A stretch of DNA of 64,000 nt. Source: Clostridium sp. CX1. Lineage in GTDB: Bacteria; Bacillota; Clostridia; Clostridiales; Clostridiaceae. Of the stretch, positions 17,671 to 26,737 are shown one piece after another (position 1 is the first letter of the stretch; every line of letters starts with the position of its first letter). Position numbers and translations under genes: made by a program. Below the pieces are notes generated by a model. It ran no database searches, had not been told where the DNA came from, and saw only the letters and a program-made list of their open reading frames with translations. Where the stretch lies: contig NZ_JAODOO010000009.1 in assembly GCF_025398335.1 (NCBI RefSeq), forward strand, positions 62,001 to 126,000. Reading direction: 5' to 3'.

Positions 17671-18324
17671 TTAAAAAGCCCCTTCTTCTTTAACTACGGA
17701 AAATACTGTTCTGAATAGTATTTTTATATCATACCATACAGAAAAGTTCTTAATATAGGTTAAATCATAAAATACAGTTTTACCTAACTCGATTTCTCCT
17801 CTTCCACTTACCTGTGCTAGTCCTGTTATACCAGGAGGTACTAAAAGCCTTTGTCTATAGGCTTCAGGATAGTATTTAACTACATCTGGTATCTCCGGTC
17901 TTGGACCTACTAAGCTCATGTTTCCTATTAATACGTTAAATAGCTGAGGAATCTCATCTAAACTAGTTCTTCTTAAAAAAGCTCCTGATTTAGTTATTCT
18001 ATTATCACTCTTGCTTTGAAATACAAAGTTACCTAAATTAGTTGGATCTATTTCTAACTCCCTTTTCTTATCTGCATTCACAACCATAGTTCTAAATTTA
18101 TATATGGTAAAATCTCTTCCATCCTTACCTACTCTAATTTGTTTAAATACAGCAGGCCCTTTCGAATCCATCTTAATCCATATAGAAAGAATTATAAAAA
18201 CTGGAGATAGTATAATTATACCTATAAGTGATAAAATTATATCCATTAGTCTTTTTAATAAGAACTGTATTCTTTTACCCTTTATTTCTTTTTCTACACT
18301 TATTTTTATATCTTCCGGGTTCAT
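17671..18324 (-). CDS. Undecaprenyl-phosphate sugar transferase (polyprenyl glycosylphosphotransferase)
   Basis: 217 residues from ATG 18324, preceded by AGGAGG; longer upstream starts lack support. One N-terminal membrane helix (KRLMDIILSLIGIIILSPVF) followed by the catalytic domain with KFRTM, RRTSLDEIPQL, MSLVGPRPE and PGITGLAQVSGRG. This is the WcaJ/EpsL/PglC type, which starts a repeat unit by moving a sugar phosphate onto undecaprenyl phosphate. It can supply the carrier-linked first sugar for the wecG-like enzyme and perhaps for the large locus at 30-49 kb. Confidence 0.93.
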   Translation of the reverse strand: MNPEDIKISVEKEIKGKRIQFLLKRLMDIILSLIGIIILSPVFIILSIWIKMDSKGPAVFKQIRVGKDGRDFTIYKFRTMVVNADKKRELEIDPTNLGNFVFQSKSDNRITKSGAFLRRTSLDEIPQLFNVLIGNMSLVGPRPEIPDVVKYYPEAYRQRLLVPPGITGLAQVSGRGEIELGKTVFYDLTYIKNFSVWYDIKILFRTVFSVVKEEGAF

Positions 18325-18425
18325 AAACATCCTCCTAGGATAAAATATATCTACAAATATAAAGCATATCAAATATACGGCACATTTACAAGCTATTTGT
18401 ACAATATATAGAAAATCTTAAGTCT

Positions 18426-20492
18426 TTACCTAGCTAAATTTCTTTGTGTATATTCACTAACAGAAGCTGTTCCTCCAAATATAATCTGCTCAGTACACTG
18501 GCCCTCATCTATAAACTTCTTTTGTTCATTGTTATTTTCCCCTATTAGAATTAAAGGAGCATTAAGCTTCGCTGCGAGAATACTTCCTGCTAGTGCATCT
18601 GGAAAATTCTCTCCTGATGCCATAGTAATAACCTTTCCATCTAGCTTAAAAGTCTTTGCAATATTTACAGATGTACTATATCTGTTTTCTCCCCATATTC
18701 TAATTACATTTTCCTCTGAAGCACCGGATAATTTTCTTACTCTATCCTTTACATTATCAGATACTGCACCTGTTCCTCCAATTATATAAATCTTTGAAGG
18801 TCTTATGTTTTTAATAGTTTCCTCTGATTCTAATGGCAGACTATCTACATCTGACAATATTATTGGATAACCTTTAGCCGCTGCCACAGCTGATATACTA
18901 AGTCCATCAGCAAAAGCATTACCAGATGCAATAATTACAGGTGTACCACGATTTGTATTGAGTTCATCATTTATAGCTTTTACACTTCCGTATTTTTCAC
19001 CATCTTGTAATATCTTTATATCATTATAACCTAAAGCTTTTAACCTTATAATTATTCTTTCATTTGCGTTTCCTTCATTGCCAAGTATATAAATCTTGCC
19101 TTTCTCCTTTAAGTGTGCTTTTATGTATTCAATTGCACTTGTGTTCTCTTCATCCATTCCTCCAGATAGAAGTATAGGTGCATTTAGCTTCTTAGCTAAT
19201 ACACTACCGCTTAATGCATTTGTAAAACTGTAACCTGAGGTTATCACTACATTTTCAACAGTTCCACTATTATATTCCTCTGCTATTCTCTTTGCAGTCT
19301 CAAACCTATCTCCCCCACTTAGTCTCTTTGTTGAATACTGTTTTACCTGTAAAGGAGCCCAATTTTTAATACTTTCTTCTACTTCATCCGGTTCGTCTAA
19401 ATATTTACCAGATGACTCTTGAGAATAAGACTTCCATTCTTCATAATTTAATATTTGGTCATATCTATTAACTACATATCCGTTATTTTTATAGTATGTA
19501 TTATAGTCAAATGAGTTGTCTACAGAGCTTTCATCCGTTAACTGTACATTATAATTATTATATCCTGTTAAGAATAAATTGTTCTTAAACCAGTTGTTAG
19601 TAGAAGCTTCTAGCATGTACACATCAGACCAATTATTTCCATACATCATATTATTACTTACATAATTGTTAGTTGCATTAGATCCAATAGCTAGTCCATA
19701 TGCATGATTATTATATAGACGATTGTTGATTATTGTGCAATTACTTCCACCATTTGGACTTCCATAAAGCTGAATTGCTGCACCGGCAGTATCGTGAATA
19801 TTATTATTTTCAAAAGTCCAATTATAAGCACCGTAACCTATGTAAATTCCATGATCCTTTGGCCTATCTACCTTTAAGCCTATATTATATATATGGCTGT
19901 TTTTAACTGAACAAAAGCTTGAGTTTTCTCCATCTATCCCCGATGTACCATAAGGTCTGTAAATTGGATAATCTAAATCCCAAATAGTTAAATCAGACAT
20001 TTCTATGTAGCTGCTTTTATCTGTTACATATATACCTGCCCCAGTATACTTAGTCATCTTTATCCCTTGAATTTTCCAGAAAGAACTGTTTCTAAAGGTT
20101 ATTGCATCCGGTGCAGTTTTACCACCCCAGTTAAGCTTATAATCACCAGTCATAGTAACTTCTTCATTTTGATAGTTCTTTATAGTATACCATGCAGTTG
20201 GAGAACCACTTTTATTAAAGACATCTGTGGTTTCGTGATACACTCCTCCTCTTATTAGAAGAGTATCTCCCGGTTTTAGTTCGTCTAATCCTCTTTGAAT
20301 TGTTTTAAAAGGACTGGACAAACTTCCATTATTTTTATCATTTCCCTGCGTTGAAACATAAAAGTTTTTTCCAGCACTTGCGTATACTGTTGTATTGTTA
20401 CCTTCTATAAAAAATTGAAAGCTTAAACATATAACTAAAGTAAAAAAAATGATTTTTAAATATTTCATTTTCTTAATCTTCATCTTTTGCAA
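18426..20492 (-). CDS. Secreted beta-helix protein with three CWB2 cell-wall-binding repeats
   Basis: 688 residues. The best start is TTG 20492 (GGGGG 7 nt upstream). A signal peptide ends near residue 39 (TTVYAS-A). Residues ~44-330 form a right-handed parallel beta-helix: many N-x-x-x-N-x turns and a pectate-lyase-like start (FYVSTQGNDKNNGS). Three CWB2 (PF04122-type) repeats follow from ~390, marked by RLSGGDRFETAKRIAEEYN, NALSGSVLAKKLNAP, KIYIIGGTGAVS and GENRYSTSVNIA. CWB2 repeats bind an anionic wall polymer non-covalently. A carbohydrate-related role for the helix is likely; an enzymatic one is unproven. Paralogue of the next gene. Confidence 0.9.
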   Translation of the reverse strand: MQKMKIKKMKYLKIIFFTLVICLSFQFFIEGNNTTVYASAGKNFYVSTQGNDKNNGSLSSPFKTIQRGLDELKPGDTLLIRGGVYHETTDVFNKSGSPTAWYTIKNYQNEEVTMTGDYKLNWGGKTAPDAITFRNSSFWKIQGIKMTKYTGAGIYVTDKSSYIEMSDLTIWDLDYPIYRPYGTSGIDGENSSFCSVKNSHIYNIGLKVDRPKDHGIYIGYGAYNWTFENNNIHDTAGAAIQLYGSPNGGSNCTIINNRLYNNHAYGLAIGSNATNNYVSNNMMYGNNWSDVYMLEASTNNWFKNNLFLTGYNNYNVQLTDESSVDNSFDYNTYYKNNGYVVNRYDQILNYEEWKSYSQESSGKYLDEPDEVEESIKNWAPLQVKQYSTKRLSGGDRFETAKRIAEEYNSGTVENVVITSGYSFTNALSGSVLAKKLNAPILLSGGMDEENTSAIEYIKAHLKEKGKIYILGNEGNANERIIIRLKALGYNDIKILQDGEKYGSVKAINDELNTNRGTPVIIASGNAFADGLSISAVAAAKGYPIILSDVDSLPLESEETIKNIRPSKIYIIGGTGAVSDNVKDRVRKLSGASEENVIRIWGENRYSTSVNIAKTFKLDGKVITMASGENFPDALAGSILAAKLNAPLILIGENNNEQKKFIDEGQCTEQIIFGGTASVSEYTQRNLAR

Positions 20493-20564
20493 CTGAATTC
20501 CCCCTCACCTAATATATTATGTTTAACTTTGTGTTAAAGTATGAATTAATCATAACAATTTATA

Positions 20565-20594
20565 AGCTCCAGATTATCTTTTTAATCTGAAGCT
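20565..20594 (-). other. Hairpin in the CWB2 intergenic region
   Basis: AGCTCCAGATTA/TAATCTGAAGCT, 11 of 12 pairs, loop 6. It lies upstream of the gene at 18426-20492. No T run, so role unknown. The rest of the 356-base gap holds another inverted repeat at 20778-20827 and no gene. Confidence 0.35.
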
Positions 20595-20777
20595 CTATTG
20601 CCATTATGATATCTTACATTATTAAGCACACGACGTTAATTATACCATAGTAATTTATTCATTTCATTAACACTATTGCCTTATTTATAAAAGTTTACCG
20701 TAAGTTAATATTTGCAATTTTGAAACAGAACTAATATGTAAACCCGATAAATTATTCACTATTCTTTAACTACAAAG

Positions 20778-20827
20778 TTAAACTAGGAATAAGGTAAGAT
20801 GTAAACCTTTGCCTACTCCTAGTTTAA
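20778..20827 (-). terminator. Probable terminator after the second CWB2 gene
   Basis: TTAAACTAGGA/TCCTAGTTTAA, 11-bp arms, about 28 nt apart, downstream of the stop at 20849 on the minus strand. No clean T run follows. Confidence 0.4.
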
Positions 20828-20848
20828 AGATTCTATAGCGTCAATGTA

Positions 20849-22930
20849 CTATTTTATTAAGTTAGCCTTTACAGTGTCACTTATAACTCCAGTTCCACCG
20901 AATATTACCTGATTTAAATACTCCTTGCTATCTACGTAAGCTTTTTGTTTCTTTATGTCATTACTAACTAGGATTACAGGAGCACTGCACTTAGCAGCAT
21001 AAACACTGCCTGATAGTGCATCTGGAAAGTTTTCTCCAGATGCAAAGGTAACAGTATCACTCTTTAACTGAAAATGCTTAGCAATGTTTAAAGAAGTTTC
21101 GTATCTATCCTGTCCCCATATTCTGGTTATATTATTTTCAGACAAACCTGCAGTAGTTTTTATTTGTTCTTTAATATTTTCTGATACTACTCCAGCCCCT
21201 CCTACAATATAAACCTTTGAAGGTTTTACCTTTTTAATTGTATCTAGTGCCTCCTTAGATAAAGCATCAGCATCTGTGAGTACAATAGGGTATCCCTTTG
21301 ATGCTGCTATAGTTGAAATACTCAAACCATCAGCAAATGCATTTCCTCCTGCAACAACTATTGGTGTACCTTCTGCTGCGTCGATTTCATCATTTATTAC
21401 CTTAATTGTATCGTACTTGCTGCTGCCGCTTAATCTCTTTACGTTACCGTATCCTAAGTTATTTAATTCTCTAACTACATCTTCTTTTATCTCCTCACTA
21501 TTTCCAAGTATATAAACTGTTCCATCCTTGTTTAAATGGGTATTTACATACTGCAGCGCATTGCTATTCTCAGAAGATGAATTCCCTGCCAGTAGAATAG
21601 GAGCATTTAGCTTTTTCGCTAATACACTGCCGCTTAAAGCATTAGGAAAGTTATACCCAGATGTAATTACTACGCTTCCAACAGCTCCATTATTAAATCC
21701 CTCTGCTATTTTTCTTGCTGTTTCAAATCTATCTAAGCCGCTTAATCTACTGCTTGTATACTTTTTGCCGCTTACCGGTGACCAGCTTCTAATAAGTGCT
21801 TCTGCCTCATTACCGCTATTTATATATCTTCCGCTGTATTCCTGTGAATAAGCCTTCCACTCATCGAATTTTAAGGTTTTATCATATCTGTTAACTGGTA
21901 TTCCATTAGACTTATAGTAAATGTTATTGTCAAAGGAGTTATCTATTGAGCTTTCATCAGATAACTGAACATTGTAGTTACTGTTAGCTGAAAGAAATAG
22001 GTTGTTTCTAAAATAATTCTTTACTGCTCCTTCAAGCATATATACATCGTCAAAGGTATTTCCATAAAATACATTATTATTTATATAATTGTTTGTAGCC
22101 TTAGATCCTATTGCTAGCCCATAAGCATGGTTATTATAAAGATGGTTGTTTTGGACAGTAGAGTTGCTTCCACCATTTGGCTCTCCATACATCTGGATTG
22201 CAGCACCGGCGTTATCATGAATCTTATTTCCTTCAAAAACCCAATTACTTGCTCCATAGCCTATGTATATACCGTGATCCTTAGGCTTGTTTACTTTTAA
22301 TCCTATATTATAAATATTGCTGTTTCTTACTGTGCAGTGGCTTGAGTTTTCTCCCTGTATACCAGATGTACCAAGACTTCTATAGGTAGGGTAATCTATA
22401 TTCCAAATAGTTAAATCATTCATTTCTATATGACTGCTACTACCTGTTATGTAAATTCCTGCTCCTGTATACTCTGTCATTTTTATACCTTCAACCTTCC
22501 AATAAGAGACTCCATTGAAAGTTATGGCGTCTGGTGCATTTTTTCCTGCCCAGTTTAATCTATAATCACCATCCATTATAACTTCTTCACCAGGATAGTT
22601 TTTAATGGTAATCCAAGCATTTTCAGAACCATCTTTTTGGAAGCCTTTCGTAACATCTGTGGTTTCATGATAGGTTCCGCCTCTTATCAAGAGAGTGTCT
22701 CCTGGTTGCAGCCTATTGATGCCTTCTTGTATGCTTGTAAATGGATTAGAAATACTGCCCAGTTCATCAGATCCGTATCCACCACTTTGAGAAACGTAGT
22801 AGGTTTTGCCAGATGTTTCAGCATAGACTTTTCTTTCACTTACCTTTTCTAGGCTTCCAAAACTAACTGAGCATAAAGTTACAGCTAACACAATTGCAAA
22901 CCCCATAACTTTTTTTAATCTTTTGTTCAA
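20849..22930 (-). CDS. Secreted beta-helix protein with three CWB2 repeats (paralogue)
   Basis: 693 residues from TTG 22930, which GGAGGG precedes by 7 nt; the longer frame from 22945 starts inside the ribosome site. Signal peptide (KKVMGFAIVLAVTLCSVSFG) cleaved near VYA. Architecture is the same as the neighbouring protein: right-handed beta-helix (~50-340) then CWB2 repeats beginning RLSGLDRFETARKIAEGFN. The two proteins align along nearly their whole length, so they arose by tandem duplication. Each gene keeps its own leader region. Surface location and wall binding follow from the family; substrate of the beta-helix is unknown. Confidence 0.9.
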   Translation of the reverse strand: MNKRLKKVMGFAIVLAVTLCSVSFGSLEKVSERKVYAETSGKTYYVSQSGGYGSDELGSISNPFTSIQEGINRLQPGDTLLIRGGTYHETTDVTKGFQKDGSENAWITIKNYPGEEVIMDGDYRLNWAGKNAPDAITFNGVSYWKVEGIKMTEYTGAGIYITGSSSHIEMNDLTIWNIDYPTYRSLGTSGIQGENSSHCTVRNSNIYNIGLKVNKPKDHGIYIGYGASNWVFEGNKIHDNAGAAIQMYGEPNGGSNSTVQNNHLYNNHAYGLAIGSKATNNYINNNVFYGNTFDDVYMLEGAVKNYFRNNLFLSANSNYNVQLSDESSIDNSFDNNIYYKSNGIPVNRYDKTLKFDEWKAYSQEYSGRYINSGNEAEALIRSWSPVSGKKYTSSRLSGLDRFETARKIAEGFNNGAVGSVVITSGYNFPNALSGSVLAKKLNAPILLAGNSSSENSNALQYVNTHLNKDGTVYILGNSEEIKEDVVRELNNLGYGNVKRLSGSSKYDTIKVINDEIDAAEGTPIVVAGGNAFADGLSISTIAASKGYPIVLTDADALSKEALDTIKKVKPSKVYIVGGAGVVSENIKEQIKTTAGLSENNITRIWGQDRYETSLNIAKHFQLKSDTVTFASGENFPDALSGSVYAAKCSAPVILVSNDIKKQKAYVDSKEYLNQVIFGGTGVISDTVKANLIK

Positions 22931-23032
22931 TGCTTTTCCCTCCAATACAAAAGTGAAACCTTATTTGCTAAATATTCTATACATAATATTTAATACAATT
23001 TTAACATATTATTTTACACATTACAGCAAATT

Positions 23033-23428
23033 TTATTCCTTGTAGACCCGAAGCAAATCTTTAATAGTGACTCTTATTATTGCTAGAATCAAAGCACCGC
23101 CTCCTAGAATTACAAATAACATTGCAACGTACTGAGAAACATCAATAATGAAAATAGGAATAAGAAACATAGCTGGAGCTAAAAGTGGTATTAATACATT
23201 ACTTTGTGATATAGAAAAATACTTTTTTAGTATAGCCAATGCTAATGCCACAGCTATATATAAAAAAGCTAAGTATGGCACTATAAAAACTGGATTTTCG
23301 ATTTTATAAACTTGAACCGTATAAATTGGAGACATCCAAATAGTCACCGATATAAATATAAAGCCAATATTAATCGTATTTAATGCAACAAATAAAAAAG
23401 ACTTCAAAACTTTTTCTCCTGTATTCAT
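23033..23428 (-). CDS. Small four-helix membrane protein, function unknown
   Basis: 131 residues from ATG 23428 (GGGG 8-9 nt upstream; ATG 23437 is too close to it). Four hydrophobic helices: SFLFVALNTINIGFIFISV, FIVPYLAFLYIAVALALAIL, NVLIPLLAPAMFLIPIFIID and YVAMLFVILGGGALILAII, with a basic C-terminus. No known motif recognised. It sits upstream of the CWB2 genes in the same direction but ~100 bases away. Confidence 0.7.
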   Translation of the reverse strand: MNTGEKVLKSFLFVALNTINIGFIFISVTIWMSPIYTVQVYKIENPVFIVPYLAFLYIAVALALAILKKYFSISQSNVLIPLLAPAMFLIPIFIIDVSQYVAMLFVILGGGALILAIIRVTIKDLLRVYKE

Positions 23429-23632
23429 AAAGTCCATCCCCTTTTATTATTAAAATATTATTATGAGCTACATAGGAAGAAAGTCTATCATCTTTAATAG
23501 TTTTATAGACTAACACTTAGTCTAATATAACAATTGTAATTTAATTCCATAATATCATACTATCTATGTATCCTCAATATTCGCAGAAAGTATCAGTATT
23601 TTTAACATAGCACTATTCAATCTTTAAGGTAT

Positions 23633-23659
23633 AAAAAGGAAGGTACTAAACCTTCCTTT
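23633..23659 (-). terminator. Intrinsic terminator after the VTT gene
   Basis: AAAGGAAGGT/ACCTTCCTTT, 10-bp stem, 5-nt loop, then TTTAT on the minus strand; the stem overlaps the stop codon region. Close copy of the one at 7012-7039. Confidence 0.75.
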
Positions 23660-24300
23660 TAAGCTAATCTTTGATTTTTCTGCTCTTTATTCCATAAGTA
23701 TATGGAATAGATACTTATTATAAGTATAATAAACGTAATTATAATTACATTGTTAGCGGAAGACATAACACTATCTCCAAGAAAGCTATAAAGTATTATC
23801 ATTGGTATATTAGCAGCTATTACTGTTAAGATAAACTTTCTATAATTTAATCCTGTAGAACTAGCCAAAAAACAAGCTACATCTGAAGGAGCTATTGGGC
23901 ATAAAATACCTATAGCTAATATTTTTGTGTTATTTTTAAGTAACAGTTTATAAAGCTTAGGATATTTATTAACAAGATAATTGGTTATATCAGAACTAAC
24001 TAAAACCTTTGATGTTATATAAAGGATGGTTTCACTTAATATAACTGAAACAAGAGTAAGAGCTCCCCCCTCTATAGGATTAAATATAATTCCACCTAGA
24101 ATCATAAATACTGCACTAGGAATTAATGCTACTATTCTTAATGAAGATAAAGCTATAAATATTATAATCTTATAGGTACCACAGTTATTGATGAATTGAT
24201 TTAAATCATTTATATCTCCTGATAATAAATTTATTCTAAATAACATATATATTAAAGCCAGCCAAACAGTTATTATTGAGATTTTGCTTATTTTTCTCAT
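23659..24300 (-). CDS. TVP38/TMEM64 (VTT-domain) membrane protein
   Basis: 213 residues, five to six membrane segments. The VTT/DedA-like core is visible: AVFMILGGIIFNPIEGGALT and the re-entrant GILCPIAPSDVACFLASSTG. Proteins of this superfamily are transporters or scramblases; DedA relatives recycle undecaprenyl phosphate. GGAGG precedes the ATG. Upstream (about 24340-24390) are TCTTAA repeats about 10 bp apart, similar to those before the methyltransferase operon at 6.9 kb, suggesting control by the same response regulator. Confidence 0.85.
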   Translation of the reverse strand: MRKISKISIITVWLALIYMLFRINLLSGDINDLNQFINNCGTYKIIIFIALSSLRIVALIPSAVFMILGGIIFNPIEGGALTLVSVILSETILYITSKVLVSSDITNYLVNKYPKLYKLLLKNNTKILAIGILCPIAPSDVACFLASSTGLNYRKFILTVIAANIPMIILYSFLGDSVMSSANNVIIITFIILIISIYSIYLWNKEQKNQRLA

Positions 24301-24518
24301 ATGGAATTCCTCCTCTATACAATCTATAAGTATTATTGTATAAAGAAATTCTTAAAAACCTTCGTATATAAATCTTAAGATTTGTTAAGAAATTATATAA
24401 GAACAGTACTATATACTAAATTTCATCTCCAATTAACAAAAATAACATAGGAATATATAATAAAAGATAAAAATGAAATTATAATAAATCCTTATATTGG
24501 TATACTATAATAAGTCAC

Positions 24519-24535
24519 TTACTTTTATTAAGTAA
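24519..24535. promoter_or_regulatory. Putative HxlR-family operator (TACT-N7-AGTA) upstream of hxlR
   Basis: TTACTT-TTATT-AAGTAA, a perfect inverted repeat just after a -10-like TATAAT (24506-24511). It fits the TACT-N7-AGTA box of the B. subtilis HxlR-family regulators YodB and CatR, known from literature. Confidence 0.6.
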
Positions 24536-24568
24536 CTGTGATATATTAATAAAAGGTGGTGAATGGAT

Positions 24569-24877
24569 ATGGAAAAATATCATATGTGCCCAAAGTTTGA
24601 AAATGCCTTTGAATTATTAGGAAAAAGATGGACTGGGTTAATTATAAGAACATTATTAAGTGGACAAAAGCGGTTTTCTGAAATAGCAGAAGCAATTCCT
24701 AATATGAGCGCTCGTATGCTTACCGAAAGATTTAAAGAGCTGGAGAATGAAGGAATAGTCATCAGAAAGGTTTATCCAGAAACCCCTGTGCGTATAGAAT
24801 ATGAACTTACAGAAAAAGGAACAGAACTACAAGCTGTTATGGATGAAATTCAAAAATGGGCAGAGAAATGGACATAA
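24569..24877 (+). CDS. HxlR-family transcriptional regulator
   Basis: 102 residues from ATG 24569 (AGGTGG 9 nt upstream; ATG 24563 is also possible). Winged-helix HxlR domain: FELLGKRWTGLIIRTLLSGQ, FSEIAEAIPNMSARMLTERF, LENEGIVIRKVYPETPVRIEY. A single cysteine, C8 or near it in YHMCPKFE, occupies the position of the redox-sensing Cys6 of YodB/HypR-type regulators. It likely senses electrophiles or disulfide stress and controls the pirin-nitroreductase pair downstream. Palindromes precede both units. Confidence 0.9.
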   Translation: MEKYHMCPKFENAFELLGKRWTGLIIRTLLSGQKRFSEIAEAIPNMSARMLTERFKELENEGIVIRKVYPETPVRIEYELTEKGTELQAVMDEIQKWAEKWT

Positions 24878-24901
24878 TGAAGATAATCGGAATAATGTGA
24901 T

Positions 24902-24939
24902 AAAGAACCTCCTAAACTAATAGGAGGTTCTTTCTTTTT
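24902..24939 (+). terminator. Strong intrinsic terminator after hxlR
   Basis: AAAGAACCTCCTA/TAGGAGGTTCTTT, a 13-bp perfect stem with a 6-nt loop, followed by CTTTTTG. Confidence 0.9.
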
Positions 24940-24993
24940 GTGTATATTAGGATAAGGGTTCAATAATATATTCTTTTTAATTAATAATTACTA

Positions 24994-25021
24994 TTGACTA
25001 ATTTTATTGATTATGTAATAA
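24994..25021 (+). promoter_or_regulatory. Promoter of the pirin-nitroreductase unit
   Basis: TTGACT (24994-24999), 16-bp spacer, TAATAA (25016-25021), just ahead of the palindrome at 25030-25056. The 5' leader to the pirin start is ~135 bases. Confidence 0.55.
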
Positions 25022-25029
25022 TAAACTTA

Positions 25030-25056
25030 AAGTTAGTTACTATTAGTAACCAACTT
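25030..25056. promoter_or_regulatory. Putative operator before the pirin gene
   Basis: AAGTTAGTTACT-ATT-AGTAACCAACTT, 11 of 12 positions paired. It contains TTACT/AGTAA half-sites as in the hxlR operator but with a 3-nt rather than 7-nt centre. Placement right after the -10 box fits repression. Confidence 0.6.
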
Positions 25057-25167
25057 GAATAAATGCTTGAGATAAATATTAGTAAGTATCAAGATAAGTT
25101 ATATAGAAATATTAATTTATGTTTTAAGTTAAATTTGCAAACAATAAAATAGAGGGAGAGGTGTAAA

Positions 25168-25869
25168 ATGTTAAGGAAGATAGAAAGTAAAAACATGGGA
25201 AGCAGCAATCTTGGATGGTTAAGAAGTAAATTCCATTTTTCATTTGCTGAATATTATAATCCAGATAACATAAATTTCGGAGTTTTAAGAGTAATAAATG
25301 ATGATTTAATTGAGGTTGATACTGGATTTGATACTCATCCTCATAGAGATATGGAGATAATATCTTATGTAGTTAATGGTGAGCTTACTCATGAAGATAG
25401 TATGGGAAACAAGAATACTATAACTCGGGGTCATGTTCAGTATATGAGTGCAGGAACAGGAGTATATCATAGTGAGCACAACCTTGGAAAAGACATACTA
25501 AGATTATTACAAATATGGATTTTCCCTGATAAACAAGGATATAAACCTAACTATGGAGACTATAGATTTAATTGGGATGACAGGCACAATAAATGGCTTC
25601 ATATGGTTTCAAGTAAAACTGGAAATGCACCAATAAAGATAAATCAAGATATTAATATCTATTCCTTAGAACTTGAAAAAGAAAAAGAAATAGACTTTCC
25701 AGTAAAAGAAGGAAGACAGGCATATTTAGTTCAAATAGAGGGAACTTCAATAATAAACAATATTGAATTAGCTAATAGGGATGCACTAGAAATAGCTGAA
25801 GAAGATATTCTAATAAAAGCAAAGGAAACTTCTCATATTTTGATTTTAGATATGAATAAACAAGAGTAA
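25168..25869 (+). CDS. Pirin-family cupin protein
   Basis: 233 residues. N-terminal cupin with the pirin metal-binding pattern THPHRDMEIISYVVNGELTH (metal ligands His, His, His) and the GTGVYHSEHN segment containing further His and Glu. Some pirins have quercetin 2,3-dioxygenase activity and others respond to redox state; which applies is open. AGAGGGAGAGGTG precedes the ATG. It sits 87 bases before the nitroreductase gene and downstream of the HxlR regulator, a frequent arrangement for detoxification of quinone-like electrophiles. Confidence 0.9.
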   Translation: MLRKIESKNMGSSNLGWLRSKFHFSFAEYYNPDNINFGVLRVINDDLIEVDTGFDTHPHRDMEIISYVVNGELTHEDSMGNKNTITRGHVQYMSAGTGVYHSEHNLGKDILRLLQIWIFPDKQGYKPNYGDYRFNWDDRHNKWLHMVSSKTGNAPIKINQDINIYSLELEKEKEIDFPVKEGRQAYLVQIEGTSIINNIELANRDALEIAEEDILIKAKETSHILILDMNKQE

Positions 25870-25956
25870 TAGTATTTAAATCATATGGAAGGTACATTAA
25901 GTTTTATTTACAAATGGTAGAAAGAAATATTTTATATAATATGGAGGAATGATTAA

Positions 25957-26556
25957 ATGTCAAAGGATTTTTTAACTGCTGTAGCAGACAGACGTACGTT
26001 TTATGGAATTAGCAAGGAGGCTATGGTTTCAGATGATAGAATCAAAGAAATCATAGATCATGCTGTTAAGCATACCCCATCAGCATTTAACTCACAAAGT
26101 GCAAGGGTAGTTTTATTATTAGGAAATCATCATGATAAGTTATGGGATATTACAAAGGAAGCACTGAGAAAGATTGTGCCTGCTGACAAGTTTAGTTCAA
26201 CTGAAGAAAAGATAAATTCATTTAGAAATGGATATGGTACAGTTTTATTCTTTGAAGATACTAGTGTAGTAGAGTCTCTTCAAAAGCAATTTGCCCTTTA
26301 TAAGGATAACTTCCCAGTTTGGTCTGAGCAAGCAAGTGGAATGCATCAATTTGTCATTTGGACTGCATTAGAAGTTGAAGGATTTGGAGCGTCATTACAA
26401 CACTACAATGAACTTATTGAAACAGATGTAAAGAAAGAGTGGAGCATACCAAGCAACTGGAAGTTAATTGCACAAATGCCATTTGGAAAGCCAACTGCTA
26501 GGCCTGATGAAAAACAGTTCCAACCACTAGAAAATCGTGTTAAGATATTTAAGTAA
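25957..26556 (+). CDS. Nitroreductase-family oxidoreductase (HypO/Frm2-like)
   Basis: 199 residues, FMN-binding nitroreductase fold. The N-terminus AVADRRTFYGISKEA and HTPSAFNSQSARVVLLLG mark the Frm2/HypO-type subgroup; EVEGFGASLQHYN and MPFGKPTARPDEKQF follow. These NAD(P)H-dependent enzymes reduce nitroaromatics, quinones or hypochlorite-derived products. Some are controlled by HxlR-type regulators (HypR and YodB in B. subtilis), matching the neighbour here. AGGAATG-type ribosome site before ATG. Confidence 0.9.
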   Translation: MSKDFLTAVADRRTFYGISKEAMVSDDRIKEIIDHAVKHTPSAFNSQSARVVLLLGNHHDKLWDITKEALRKIVPADKFSSTEEKINSFRNGYGTVLFFEDTSVVESLQKQFALYKDNFPVWSEQASGMHQFVIWTALEVEGFGASLQHYNELIETDVKKEWSIPSNWKLIAQMPFGKPTARPDEKQFQPLENRVKIFK

Positions 26557-26602
26557 ATTGTACTTTAATATGTTGTAAAATTAATAGCATTTTAAAAAAA
26601 GA

Positions 26603-26634
26603 GGTTGCCGCATTATAACGCGGCAGCCCTTTTT
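26603..26634 (+). terminator. Intrinsic terminator after the nitroreductase gene
   Basis: GGTTGCCGC/GCGGCAGCC with an 8-nt loop (one mismatch) followed by CTTTTTAG. Confidence 0.85.
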
Positions 26635-26737
26635 AGAAATAAACTTTAATATCTAGCTGATTTTTCTTCTTGGTATTCTAAGAAAAAAACTAAGCTATTT
26701 TTTCTTTACTTTTTAGTTATGTAAATGTAGTAAAACC

